Origin: Bradyrhizobium sp.
GTDB taxonomy: Bacteria; Pseudomonadota; Alphaproteobacteria; Rhizobiales; Xanthobacteraceae
Assembly (NCBI GenBank): GCA_019243075.1
Contig: JAFAUV010000440.1
Location: forward strand, 1 to 12,479
Reading direction: 5' to 3'
Length of the DNA: 12,479 bases
Of this stretch, positions 1-7,518 are shown in pieces. How positions within the stretch are numbered: position 1 is the stretch's first letter; each line of letters opens with the position of its first letter. The position numbers were made by a program, and so were the translations under genes. The notes beneath the pieces were generated by a model. It did not search any database. It was not told the DNA's origin and worked only from the letters and a program-made list of their open reading frames with translations.

Positions 1-1503
1 CATCCCATGGAGCTGCCGGCGCTGTCGCTGTCGGAGAGCTTCTTAAAGCCCACGACCATGCTCTATCGCAACCTGCTGGCGATGGACGCCGAAGAGCTGC
101 TGCGCGGCCACCCCGTCGACGGCGTGGTGTTGATGGGCGGCTGCGACAAGACCACGCCTGCGCTGCTCCTGGGCGCGACCAGCATGAACATCCCCGCCAT
201 CTACCTGCCGGCAGGTCCGATGCTGCGCGGCAACTGGAAAGGCAAGACGCTCGGCTCGGGCTCGGACGCCTGGAAATATTGGGACGAGCGGCGCGCCGGG
301 AAAATCTCCGAGGAGGACTGGGTCGACGTCGAGGCCGGGATCGCGCGCAGCTACGGCACCTGCATGACCATGGGCACGGCATCGACCATGACCGCGATCG
401 CGGAAGCGATCGGCATGACGCTGCCCGGCGCCTCCTCGATCCCCGCGGCCGATGCCAATCACATCCGCATGGCGAGCGAATGCGGCCGCCGCATCGTCGA
501 GATGGTATGGGAGGATCTCACGCCGAAACAGATCCAGACCCGAAAGGCCTTCGAGAACGCGATCGCGGTCGCGATGGCGATGGGCTGCTCGACCAATGCG
601 ATCATTCACCTGATCGCGCAGGCGCGCCGCGCCGGCCAGAACATCGGGCTCGATGATTTCGAGACGGCGAGCCGCAAGGTGCCGGTGATCGCCAATGTCC
701 GCCCGTCCGGCGACAAATATCTGATGGAGGATTTCTTCTATGCCGGCGGCCTGCCCGGCCTGATGAGCCGGATCAAGGAATATCTCCACCTGGATTGCCT
801 GACGGTGACCGGCCGTACGCTCGGCGAGAACATCGCGCGCGCGGAGGTCTACGACGACGACGTGATCCGTAGCCTGCAGAACCCGATCTACCAGGAAGGG
901 GCGCTGGCGGTCTTGCGCGGCAACCTGGCGCCCGACGGCTGCGTCATAAAGCCGTCCGCCTGCGAGCCGCGTTTTCTCAGGCACCGCGGTCCGGCGCTGG
1001 TGTTCGACGATTATCCCTCGCTGAAGCAGGCGATCGACGATCCCAATCTCGATGTCAGCGCCGACCACGTGTTGATCCTGCGCAACGCCGGTCCACAGGG
1101 CGGGCCGGGCATGCCGGAATGGGGCATGCTGCCGATTCCGACCAAGCTCGTGAAGCAGGGCGTGCGCGACATGGTGCGGCTGTCGGATGCGCGCATGAGC
1201 GGCACCAGCTACGGCGCCTGCATCCTGCATGTCTCGCCGGAATCCTTTGTCGGCGGGCCGCTCGCGCTGGTGAGGAACGGAGACGAGATCACGCTGGATG
1301 TGGCCGCACGCACCATCAATCTCGATGTGAGCGAGGCGGAGCTGGGCAAACGCCGCGCCGAATGGAGACCGCCGGCGCAACGCTTCGAGCGCGGCTATGG
1401 CTGGATGTTCTCGCGTCATATCAAGCAGGCCAACGAAGGCTGCGATTTCGATTTCCTGGAGACCGGCTTCGGCAGGCCGGTCGACGAGCCCGCGATCTAT
1501 TGA
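1..1503 (+). CDS. IlvD/Edd-family sugar-acid dehydratase (L-arabonate dehydratase-like), 5' end cut off by the window
   Basis: Iron-sulfur dehydratase of the IlvD/Edd family, which removes water from sugar acids or dihydroxy acids to give 2-keto(-3-deoxy) acids in the cytosol. The frame is open from base 1, and the first ATG at 7 is internal. Counting from that ATG, cluster-ligand cysteines are visible in GCDKTT (Cys46) and YGTCMTMG (Cys119). Their 73-residue spacing equals that of Cys122/Cys195 in E. coli IlvD, so about 75 N-terminal residues, including the first Cys, lie outside the window. The proton-acceptor Ser is in SDARMSGTSYG (Ser398). The C-terminal stretch RGYGWMFSRHIKQANEGCDF resembles arabonate/xylonate-type dehydratases more than biosynthetic IlvD (family recall). 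An rraA-like gene follows 59 bp downstream on the same strand, which favours sugar-acid catabolism over branched-chain amino-acid synthesis. The exact substrate cannot be read from the sequence. Confidence 0.9.
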   Translation, partial: HPMELPALSLSESFLKPTTMLYRNLLAMDAEELLRGHPVDGVVLMGGCDKTTPALLLGATSMNIPAIYLPAGPMLRGNWKGKTLGSGSDAWKYWDERRAGKISEEDWVDVEAGIARSYGTCMTMGTASTMTAIAEAIGMTLPGASSIPAADANHIRMASECGRRIVEMVWEDLTPKQIQTRKAFENAIAVAMAMGCSTNAIIHLIAQARRAGQNIGLDDFETASRKVPVIANVRPSGDKYLMEDFFYAGGLPGLMSRIKEYLHLDCLTVTGRTLGENIARAEVYDDDVIRSLQNPIYQEGALAVLRGNLAPDGCVIKPSACEPRFLRHRGPALVFDDYPSLKQAIDDPNLDVSADHVLILRNAGPQGGPGMPEWGMLPIPTKLVKQGVRDMVRLSDARMSGTSYGACILHVSPESFVGGPLALVRNGDEITLDVAARTINLDVSEAELGKRRAEWRPPAQRFERGYGWMFSRHIKQANEGCDFDFLETGFGRPVDEPAIY

Positions 1504-1562
1504 CCCCGCCGTTCCCGGTTCGATGCGGCGCATCGCCCTGCAACGACAGCAAGGATGAAACC

Positions 1563-2282
1563 ATGTCAAAACTCAGCGATGCCAGCCGCAACAAATTGAA
1601 ATCCGTCGCCACCGCCACGGTCGCGACCGCGCTTTACAAGCGCGGCTTCCGCATCCAGTGCATTCAGGACGTGCATCCGTTGAGCCCGAACCAGCCGACC
1701 ATGGTCGGCGAGGCCTTTACCCTGCGTTACATGCCGGCGCGCGAGGACCTGAACAAGATCGATGTGTTCCGCGACCGTTCGCACCCACAGCGCAAGGCGA
1801 TCGAGGAGTGTCCGGCAGGCGGTGTGCTGGTGATGGACAGCCGCAAGGACGCGCGCGCGGCCTCCGCCGGCGCGATCCTGGTGACGCGGCTGATGAAGCG
1901 CGGCTGTGCCGGCGTCGTCACCGACGGCGGCTTTCGCGATTCGGGTGAGATCGCCAAGCTCGGCTTCCCCGCCTTTCACCATCGTCCGAGCGCGCCGACC
2001 AACCTCACCTTGCATCAGGCGATCGAGATCAACGTGCCGATCGGCTGCGGCGACGCGCCGGTGTTTCCGGGTGACGTGATTTTGGGTGATAGCGACGGCG
2101 TCATCGTCATCCCGGCGCATCTGGCGGACGAGATCGCGGATGAGACCTTCGAGATGACCGCGTTCGAGGATTTCGTCGCCGAAGAGGTCGGCAAGGGCCG
2201 CGGCATATTCGGCCTCTATCCCGCGACGGACGAGCAGACCCTGAAGGATTTCGCCGCCTGGCGGAAGGCCGAGGGCAGGTAG
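1563..2282 (+). CDS. RraA-like / 4-hydroxy-4-methyl-2-oxoglutarate aldolase-family protein
   Basis: 239-aa protein of the RraA / HMG-aldolase fold. The family includes RNase E inhibitors and metal-dependent class II pyruvate aldolases. The signature is VVTDGGFRDSGEI at residues 118-130, where Arg125-Asp126 match the substrate/metal Arg-Asp pair of HMG aldolase. A glycine-rich core (AGAILVTRLMKRG) precedes it, and GDVILGDSDGVIVIP at 170-184 is the typical second core strand. The start is the ATG at 1563, with AAGGA at 1551-1555 seven bases upstream. It follows the dehydratase by 59 bp on the same strand, so co-transcription is likely. I infer that it cleaves or processes a keto acid made by that dehydratase. 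It is longer than the roughly 160-aa E. coli RraA, which argues for the metabolic branch. RNase regulation is not excluded. Its stop lies 22 bp from the convergent peptidase stop, and I see no clear terminator hairpin between them. Confidence 0.85.
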   Translation: MSKLSDASRNKLKSVATATVATALYKRGFRIQCIQDVHPLSPNQPTMVGEAFTLRYMPAREDLNKIDVFRDRSHPQRKAIEECPAGGVLVMDSRKDARAASAGAILVTRLMKRGCAGVVTDGGFRDSGEIAKLGFPAFHHRPSAPTNLTLHQAIEINVPIGCGDAPVFPGDVILGDSDGVIVIPAHLADEIADETFEMTAFEDFVAEEVGKGRGIFGLYPATDEQTLKDFAAWRKAEGR

Positions 2283-2304
2283 CGACGAGCGGGAGAGGGG
2301 GAAC

Positions 2305-4401
2305 TCACACCTTCGCTTCCGCGAGCCCCACCGCCCACAGCGCAAAAGCGTAAACGATCGCGACCTCGTCGAGCCGATCGAAGCGGCCCGCCGCGCCGCC
2401 GTGGCCCGCGCCCATGTTGGTGCGAAGCAGCACCGGCCCGCCGCCGGTCATGGTCGCGCGCAGCCGCGCGATCCATTTTGCCGGCTCCCAATAGGTGACG
2501 CGCGGATCGGTCAGGCCGCCCATCGCGAGAATTGCCGGATAGTCCTTGGCCGCGACATTGTCGTAGGGCGAATAGGACAGGATCGTGCGAAAATCCCTTT
2601 CGCTCGCAATCGGGTTGCCCCATTCCGGCCATTCCGGCGGCGTCAGCGGCAATGTATCGTCGAGCATGGTGTTGAGCACGTCGACGAACGGTACCTCGGC
2701 GACGATGCCGGCAAACAATTCGCCGGTACGGTTTGCGACCGCGCCCATCAGCATGCCGCCGGCGCTGCCGCCATGGCCGACAATCCGCTTGGCGCTGGTA
2801 TACTTCGTCTCGATCAGCGCGCGGGCACAGGCGGCGAAATCGTCAAAGCTGTTGGTCTTTTTCTCGCGCTTGCCGTCGAGATACCAGCCCCAGCCCTTGT
2901 CGGTGCCGCCGCGAATATGGGCGATGGCATAGACAAAGCCGCGATCGACCAGCGACAGGCGGTTGGCACTGAACGAGGCCGGCATCGCCATGCCGTAGGA
3001 GCCGTAGCCGTAGAGCAGCAGCGGCGCCTGGCCGTCGCGGACAAGATCGCGGCGATGCAGGATCGAGATCGGCACCTCGGCGCCGTCATGCGATTTCGCC
3101 ATGATCCGGATGGTGGCATAGTCGGCCGGGTCGTGGCCGGACGGAATCTCCTGGCGCTTGCGCAAGCGTCGCGTGCGCGTTTCCATGTCGTAGTCAAAGA
3201 CCTCCGAGGGCGTGGTCATCGACGAATAGGAAAAGCGCAGGTTGGTCGTGTCGAATTCATAGGAACCCATGATGTCGAGCGAGTAGGCGGCCTCGTCGAA
3301 TGCGATAGCGTGCTCCTCGCCGGACCTGAGATCGCGGATGATGATCGAGGCCAGCGCATTGGCACGCTCCAGCCGCACCAGATGCTGCGAATAAAGGTCG
3401 TGCTCCAGCACATAGATGCCCGCACGATGCGGAATCAGCTCGCGCCAATTGTTGCGCTCGGGCGCGGCGAGGGGCGCGCTAACGATCTTGAAGTCGATCG
3501 CCCCGTCCGCGTTGGTGAGGATGAACAGTTCGTCGCCGCGGTCCGCGATGGCATATTGCATGCCTTCCTCGCGCGCGGCGACCAGCCGCGGCGGCGCATC
3601 GGGATTTGCCAGGTCGATCAGGCGCTGTTCGGAAGTCTCGTGATCGCCGCCGGCGATCACGCAAAAACGTCCGCTGGTCGATTCGTGCAGATGCGTGAAC
3701 CAGCCGGAATCCTGCTCCTCAAAGATGAGGACGTCATCCGCCTGTTTGGTGCCGAGCCGATGCCGCCAAACCTGCATCGGGCGGTGGTTGTCGTCGAGCT
3801 TGACGTAGAAAAAGCTGTTGCCATCCTTGGCCCAGACCACCGTGCCGTCGGTTTCCTCGACCAGATCGTCGAAATCCCTGACAGTCTCCCAGTCGCGCAC
3901 CCGCACGGAAAAATATTCCGAGCCCGTGGTATCGGCGCTCCAGGCCTGCAGCCGATGATCCGGCGAATGCCGGCTGCCGCCGAATTTGAAATATTCGTTT
4001 GTCGCGGCGAGCCGATCGCCGTCGAGCACGATCGCTTCCGCACCGCCACCCCGCGGCATGCGGCCGAACAGCTCGTGCTGCCCGCCCTCGCGGAATTTGC
4101 GGAAATAGGCAAATTCGCCATCGGGCGAGGGCACGCTGGAATCGTCCTCCTTGATGCGGCCGCGCATTTCCGCAACGAGCTTCTTCTGCAAGGGGCCGGT
4201 ATGGCCAAGCAGGCTCTCGGTATAGGCGTTCTCGGCTTCGAGATAGGTGCGGATGTCCGGCTTCAGGAGCGAGGGATCGCGCAGCACGTCCTGCCAGTTC
4301 TCGTCCTTCAGCCAGGCATAGTCGTCGCTGACCGTGATGCCGTGGGTCGTAGACGAATGCGGCCGGCGCGGCGCGACGGGAGCTTTGCTTGGCTTGTTCA
4401 C
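2305..4401 (-). CDS. ptrB: Oligopeptidase B-like S9 family serine peptidase
   Basis: 698-aa prolyl-oligopeptidase-family (S9A) enzyme, which cleaves short peptides in the cytosol; no signal peptide is seen. The N-terminal two-thirds (about 1-420) fit the seven-bladed propeller gating domain. The C-terminal alpha/beta-hydrolase domain holds Ser546 in VGHGGSAGGM, Asp632 in GGLTDPRV and His667 in GAGHGGAAG. These sit 14-15 residues beyond E. coli OpB Ser532/Asp617/His652, so the triad spacing is conserved. The start is a GTG at 4401 with GAGGA four bases upstream (4410-4406); the length agrees with OpB (about 690 aa). Several subsite acidic residues linked to dibasic specificity seem to be replaced (see findings), so trypsin-like Arg/Lys preference should not be assumed. 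It lies 33 bp downstream of the aminotransferase gene on the same strand and is probably co-transcribed with it. Confidence 0.92.
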   Translation of the reverse strand: MNKPSKAPVAPRRPHSSTTHGITVSDDYAWLKDENWQDVLRDPSLLKPDIRTYLEAENAYTESLLGHTGPLQKKLVAEMRGRIKEDDSSVPSPDGEFAYFRKFREGGQHELFGRMPRGGGAEAIVLDGDRLAATNEYFKFGGSRHSPDHRLQAWSADTTGSEYFSVRVRDWETVRDFDDLVEETDGTVVWAKDGNSFFYVKLDDNHRPMQVWRHRLGTKQADDVLIFEEQDSGWFTHLHESTSGRFCVIAGGDHETSEQRLIDLANPDAPPRLVAAREEGMQYAIADRGDELFILTNADGAIDFKIVSAPLAAPERNNWRELIPHRAGIYVLEHDLYSQHLVRLERANALASIIIRDLRSGEEHAIAFDEAAYSLDIMGSYEFDTTNLRFSYSSMTTPSEVFDYDMETRTRRLRKRQEIPSGHDPADYATIRIMAKSHDGAEVPISILHRRDLVRDGQAPLLLYGYGSYGMAMPASFSANRLSLVDRGFVYAIAHIRGGTDKGWGWYLDGKREKKTNSFDDFAACARALIETKYTSAKRIVGHGGSAGGMLMGAVANRTGELFAGIVAEVPFVDVLNTMLDDTLPLTPPEWPEWGNPIASERDFRTILSYSPYDNVAAKDYPAILAMGGLTDPRVTYWEPAKWIARLRATMTGGGPVLLRTNMGAGHGGAAGRFDRLDEVAIVYAFALWAVGLAEAKV

Positions 4402-4434
4402 GCGATCCTCGTTCAGTCTACGGCTCGTCCCAGG

Positions 4435-5622
4435 CTACGCACTCACGCTTTCGCCGAGATAGGACACCGCCGCCTCCAGACCGCCCTTGCCATGCGGCAC
4501 TTGCAGTGCGTTGAGGCCGACCTCGACCACGCCGAGCGTTCCCAGGATCATCGCCGCGTTGACATGGCCCATATGGGCGATGCGGAAGGCCTTGCCCTGC
4601 AGATCGCCGATGCCGGTGCCGAGCACCACGCCGCATTTCTCGGTGCAGTAGCGCTGCAACCTGCCCGGGTCGTGGCCGTGGGCGACCGTCACCGTCGTCA
4701 CCGTGTCCGAGCGTTCGCAGACTTCGTCGATGTTGAAGCCGAGCACCTGGCCCTCGGCCCAGACCGCGACCGCCCGCCGGACCGCTTCGCCAAGCAGGCG
4801 ATGGCGCAGGAAGACATGCTCGAGACCTTCGTCGAGCAGCATGTCGATCGCCTTGCGCAGCGCGAACAACAGATGCACCGGTGCGGTGCCGGCATAGCGG
4901 CGGTAATGCTCGGTGCCCTCGCGCTCGGTCCAGTCCCAATAGGGCATGCGCATATCGGCGTGTCTGTGCACGGCCTGCGCACGGTCGCTCGCAGCGACGA
5001 AGCCGAGGCCGGGCGGCGTCATCAGGCCCTTCTGCGAGCCCGACATCGCAACGTCGATGCCCCATTGGTCCATCTTGAACGGCATGCAGCCGAGCGACGC
5101 CACCGCGTCGACCATGTAGAGCGCCGGATGGCCGCTGGCGCGAATGGCCTTGCCGATTTCCTCGATGTCGTTGACCACGCCGGACGCGGTATCGACCTGT
5201 GCCACGAGAATGGCCTTGATCTCATGCGCCCGGTCCTGCCGCAGCCGCGCCTCGACCTCGTCGGGGCGCACCGCGCGTCGCCAGTCGCCCTTGAGCACCT
5301 CGACCGCGGCGCCCATCAGGCGGGCGGCATTGCCCCAGCTGACCGCGAACCGGCCGCTCTCCAGCACCAGCACCTTGTCGCCGCGCGACAGCACGTTGGA
5401 CAGCGCGCCCTCCCAGGCGCCATGGCCGTTGGAGATATAGATGTAGGATTTGTTCCTGGTCGCGAACAGATTGGAGAGATCGCGGTGCAGTCCGTCGGTG
5501 AGATCGATCATCTCGCGGGAATAGATGTCGAGTGCCGGGCGATGCATCGCCTGCAGCACTTCGTCGGGCATGTTGGTGGGGCCGGGGAGGGCCAGGATCT
5601 CGCGGCCCGCGCGAACGGTCAT
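4435..5622 (-). CDS. Class V PLP aminotransferase, alanine/serine-glyoxylate type
   Basis: 395-aa fold-type I, class V aminotransferase of the group holding alanine-glyoxylate and serine-glyoxylate aminotransferases, which move amino groups between Ala/Ser and glyoxylate or other small oxo acids using PLP. The N-terminal LALPGPTNMPDEVL is the family signature. SNGHGAWE (64-71) binds the cofactor phosphate region, Asp172 in MVDAVASLG contacts the PLP ring nitrogen, and SGSQKGLMTPPG contains the Schiff-base Lys198. FRIAHMGHVN holds the carboxylate-binding Arg347. I chose the ATG at 5622: AAGGA lies nine bases upstream, and the family motif begins right after it. The frame stays open to 5730, but that extension would be encoded by an intergenic palindrome. 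It is first in a likely two-gene transcript with the downstream oligopeptidase. Alanine, serine or phosphonate-type amino donors cannot be told apart from the sequence. Confidence 0.9.
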   Translation of the reverse strand: MTVRAGREILALPGPTNMPDEVLQAMHRPALDIYSREMIDLTDGLHRDLSNLFATRNKSYIYISNGHGAWEGALSNVLSRGDKVLVLESGRFAVSWGNAARLMGAAVEVLKGDWRRAVRPDEVEARLRQDRAHEIKAILVAQVDTASGVVNDIEEIGKAIRASGHPALYMVDAVASLGCMPFKMDQWGIDVAMSGSQKGLMTPPGLGFVAASDRAQAVHRHADMRMPYWDWTEREGTEHYRRYAGTAPVHLLFALRKAIDMLLDEGLEHVFLRHRLLGEAVRRAVAVWAEGQVLGFNIDEVCERSDTVTTVTVAHGHDPGRLQRYCTEKCGVVLGTGIGDLQGKAFRIAHMGHVNAAMILGTLGVVEVGLNALQVPHGKGGLEAAVSYLGESVSA

Positions 5623-5631
5623 TGCTGCTTT

Positions 5632-5636
5632 TCCTT
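5632..5636 (-). promoter_or_regulatory. Shine-Dalgarno site that fixes the aminotransferase start
   Basis: On the minus strand AAGGA is followed by nine bases and the ATG at 5622. Candidate starts further upstream in the open frame have no comparable site and fall inside or beyond a palindromic repeat. Confidence 0.7.
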
Positions 5637-5643
5637 GTTCCTG

Positions 5644-5691
5644 GAGCAGGACCCGGAAAATGGACACCGGCTTTCCGATGAGATCATGCTC
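5644..5691. repeat. Rhizobiales-type palindromic intergenic repeat (GAGCA...TGCTC)
   Basis: A 48-bp imperfect palindrome. The outer arms GAGCAGGA / TCATGCTC pair with one mismatch, and the inner arms GGAAA / TTTCC flank a core containing ACACCGG. I recognise the layout as the widespread rhizobial intergenic palindrome (GAGCATGA...GGAAAA...ACCGG...TTTTCCGA...ATCATGCTC); recognition is from memory. It lies in the transcribed leader of the aminotransferase, ending 8 bp from its Shine-Dalgarno site, so it would form an RNA hairpin in the 5' UTR. Confidence 0.7.
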
Positions 5692-5702
5692 AATCAGAAT
5701 CA

Positions 5703-5724
5703 GGAGCGCGGTTTCTCGCGCTCC
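5703..5724 (-). terminator. Perfect 8-bp hairpin downstream of the LssY-domain gene
   Basis: GGAGCGCG (5703-5710) and CGCGCTCC (5717-5724) form a perfect 8-bp stem around a 6-base loop, 48 bp past the stop of the LssY-domain gene. On the minus strand the following bases are only moderately T-rich (TGATTCTGATT), so this may be a weak intrinsic terminator or simply the end of the adjacent palindromic repeat, whose known copies often carry an AGCGCG tail. Confidence 0.4.
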
Positions 5725-5771
5725 GGCCATGCATGCGGCTTATGCCGGCAAATATCAAGGTCGCGACGGGC

Positions 5772-6608
5772 CTATTTTCCCATCGCGCCGGCGATCGCGT
5801 GCCAGATCTGATCCTTCAGCGCGGTCGCGGGCGGGCTCGGCAACTCGGCGACCGGGCCCGAGCCCGCCCGACAGTCGGCGACCAGCCGCAGGATCCAGAC
5901 CTCGCCGTCGGTGTAATAGAGATCGCCGCCGCCATTGCGGCCGGTGAGCGTGAGGCCAACCCCGGTCACCTGATATCTCGCGGTCGCCATGCCGGCCTGC
6001 TCGATGTCGATCGCGAGCCGCGCGCGCTCGGCATCGAGATCGGCATCGATGTGATGGGTGATGGCGCCGGTGAAATGGCTGACGCCGACGCCCTTGTCGA
6101 AAGTCACAGCGCCGAGCCAGACCGGCCGCTGCTCCTCGCCGGTGTCGAGCACCTTCCAGAAGCGCACGTGATGGCGGCGGTCGGCGCTCCTGCCGGCCGG
6201 TTTCTCGAAGGCAAGAACCTCGCGCCGGCCGAGATAGAACAGCGGGCTGACGGGCGCATCCGGATAGGCGCGGTCGAGCAGCACGCTGCCGGCGATCTCG
6301 ATCGAGGATCTGAAGGTCACGGGATCGGCCGGAGACCATGTCGCCGCGTCCATCGCGCACAGCACTTCCTTCTCGTTGCCGATCAGGCCGACATTGATGG
6401 GATCGCCGGGAATGCCCTGAGCCGTGCGCGTCACCATCGGCAGTGCGGCGAGGCCCTTCTGGTGCTCGTAATGCGTCCAGATCGCCGGCAGCGCGAGATA
6501 GGCGATGGCGGTGTAGGCGAGCACGACGGCGAGCATGGTGAGCAGCACGCGCTCGAGACGCGCGTGATGATGGGCGTGAAGATGCGGATCGAAGATTGGG
6601 GCGGTCAC
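5772..6608 (-). CDS. Membrane-anchored LssY C-terminal-domain protein
   Basis: 278 aa from the GTG at 6608; no ATG fits, and GGGAG lies about 11 bases upstream. The N-terminus is His-rich (HLHAHHHAR, 10-17), followed by one hydrophobic segment (about 21-43) that should anchor it in the inner membrane with the rest outside. The remainder resembles the LssY C-terminal domain: DPINVGLIGNEKEV (69-82), SPLFYLGRREVLAFEKP (121-137), HHVRFWK (146-152) and VWLGAVTFDKGVG (163-175). LssY domains occur in type I secretion and envelope proteins and fused to PAP2 phosphatases, but I know of no defined biochemical role. The gene follows the secreted nuclease-like gene by 44 bp on the same strand and may share its transcript. 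Domain assignment is from motif recall. Confidence 0.75.
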   Translation of the reverse strand: MTAPIFDPHLHAHHHARLERVLLTMLAVVLAYTAIAYLALPAIWTHYEHQKGLAALPMVTRTAQGIPGDPINVGLIGNEKEVLCAMDAATWSPADPVTFRSSIEIAGSVLLDRAYPDAPVSPLFYLGRREVLAFEKPAGRSADRRHHVRFWKVLDTGEEQRPVWLGAVTFDKGVGVSHFTGAITHHIDADLDAERARLAIDIEQAGMATARYQVTGVGLTLTGRNGGGDLYYTDGEVWILRLVADCRAGSGPVAELPSPPATALKDQIWHAIAGAMGK

Positions 6609-6622
6609 GCTTGCTTCTACTC

Positions 6623-6646
6623 CCTCTTCCCGCAAGCGGGGCGAGG
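6623..6646. repeat. Short GC-rich palindrome of the Bradyrhizobium CTC-CCCGC-AA-GCGGG-GAG type
   Basis: Arms at 6623-6633 and 6636-6646 pair at ten of eleven positions (one mismatch, one G-T wobble) around an AA centre. It fills the 44-bp gap between the nuclease-like and LssY-domain genes. I recall near-identical CCCTCTCCCCGC...GCGGGGAGAGGG hairpins as abundant in Bradyrhizobium intergenic DNA. It may act as an mRNA-processing or attenuating hairpin between the two genes. Confidence 0.6.
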
Positions 6647-6652
6647 TGACTT

Positions 6653-7378
6653 CTATCGCCGCGTCTCGCGGCATCCGGCGGCTTCGGCTTCTTCGACCGA
6701 GCAGAACCAGCGCGTGCCCTTGGAAATCTTCATCTTGATCTGTGCGTACCAGCGGCTGGTCGGCTGGTGATAGATGCATTCGCCCGAGCTGTTGACGTTG
6801 CCCTTGATGGTGCAGTCGGGCGAGGGCGCGACCTCGCCGGAGGCCGAAGCGAGCAGGATCGCGCTGGCGTTCTCCGGCGGCTTGGTGGCGCCGAGGATGG
6901 CGGTCTTCTTGTTGCGCACGCGCCAGTCCCAGGGCGCGATGAAGGCGCCCTGCCACATCCCCGCCTTGGCCTCGCGCGCTGCCTTCTCCTCGGCCTCATA
7001 GTCGTGCGAGGTGCGGGTGAAGGCGAGCGCCCAGCCGTTGCTGACCAGCCATTTCTGGATGTCCTCGCCCTCGACCTCGCAGTGCGCGAGCGTGCGGCCG
7101 CGGCGATCGGTGGAACGCCCGTGGCAGGTCCAGCTCTTGCCGCCGACATGCTTGATCAGCTCGTCGCGCGCGGCAACGCCGCAGGTCCAGCGCTCGCCCT
7201 TGTTGTTGATGCAGAGCTGGTCGGTCGAGGGTGCGTCGATGCCGCCGAGCCGGATGCGCGTGGTGCCGATCGTGATCTGGTCGCCCTCGCGGATCTTCGG
7301 CACGCCGGCGATGTCGGCCGCCTGCGCGAGCTGCGGCAGCGCGAGAAGCAGGATGGCGGCGGCGAAACTTCGGGTCAT
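6653..7378 (-). CDS. Secreted thermonuclease-family (SNase-like) protein with altered active site
   Basis: 241 aa. A clear Sec signal peptide covers residues 1-20 (MTRSFAAAILLLALPQLAQA, cut before ADIAG), which fixes the ATG at 7378, although no good Shine-Dalgarno is visible. Residues 30-145 match the staphylococcal nuclease OB fold: GDQITIG (Asp33), RLGGIDAP (Arg43, Asp48) and DRRGRTLAHC (Arg95). With the eight-residue offset given by Arg35/Asp40/Arg87 of the S. aureus enzyme, the catalytic Glu43 position is Ser51. The C-terminal part (about 188-241) is a separate Cys-containing module, CTIKGNVNSSGECIYH followed by GTRWFCSVEEAEAAG, which recurs in rhizobial proteins of this type. Eight cysteines in the mature part suggest disulfides in the periplasm. 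It could be a weak or inactive nuclease, or a binding protein. Confidence 0.85.
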   Translation of the reverse strand: MTRSFAAAILLLALPQLAQAADIAGVPKIREGDQITIGTTRIRLGGIDAPSTDQLCINNKGERWTCGVAARDELIKHVGGKSWTCHGRSTDRRGRTLAHCEVEGEDIQKWLVSNGWALAFTRTSHDYEAEEKAAREAKAGMWQGAFIAPWDWRVRNKKTAILGATKPPENASAILLASASGEVAPSPDCTIKGNVNSSGECIYHQPTSRWYAQIKMKISKGTRWFCSVEEAEAAGCRETRR

Positions 7379-7465
7379 GCGAAACGGCAAGGCAAAAGGT
7401 CGGGTTCTGCGGCCATTGTGGAGCGGATTTGACGCGCGGGCTAGCGGCCCGGGCGCGCCATGCAC

Positions 7466-7478
7466 CGTCAACTTGACG
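7466..7478. promoter_or_regulatory. Short perfect palindrome upstream of the nuclease-like gene
   Basis: CGTCAA and TTGACG form six-base arms around one C, 88 bp upstream of the nuclease-like start and 41 bp upstream (plus-strand sense) of the toroid-like stop. It could be an operator half-pair. I see no convincing -10 element at the right distance, so the role is open. Confidence 0.25.
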
Positions 7479-7518
7479 CGATGGCTCGTTGCTTGCGGTC
7501 GCGGGGACGACGGCGGCA

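Noticed and set aside
43..1569. A 508-codon minus-strand open frame
   Set aside because: It is antisense to the dehydratase, which has all family motifs. The composition is shadow-like (many Arg, His, Asp, Ala).
5623..5730. N-terminal extension of the aminotransferase from 5730
   Set aside because: The extra residues are encoded by a palindromic intergenic repeat. The ATG at 5622 has a good ribosome site and is followed at once by the family signature.
2401..5811. A 1136-codon plus-strand open frame
   Set aside because: It lies antisense to the oligopeptidase and aminotransferase genes, whose catalytic motifs are complete. The translation is rich in Arg, Ala, Gly and His with no domain pattern, as expected from the antisense shadow of GC-rich codons.
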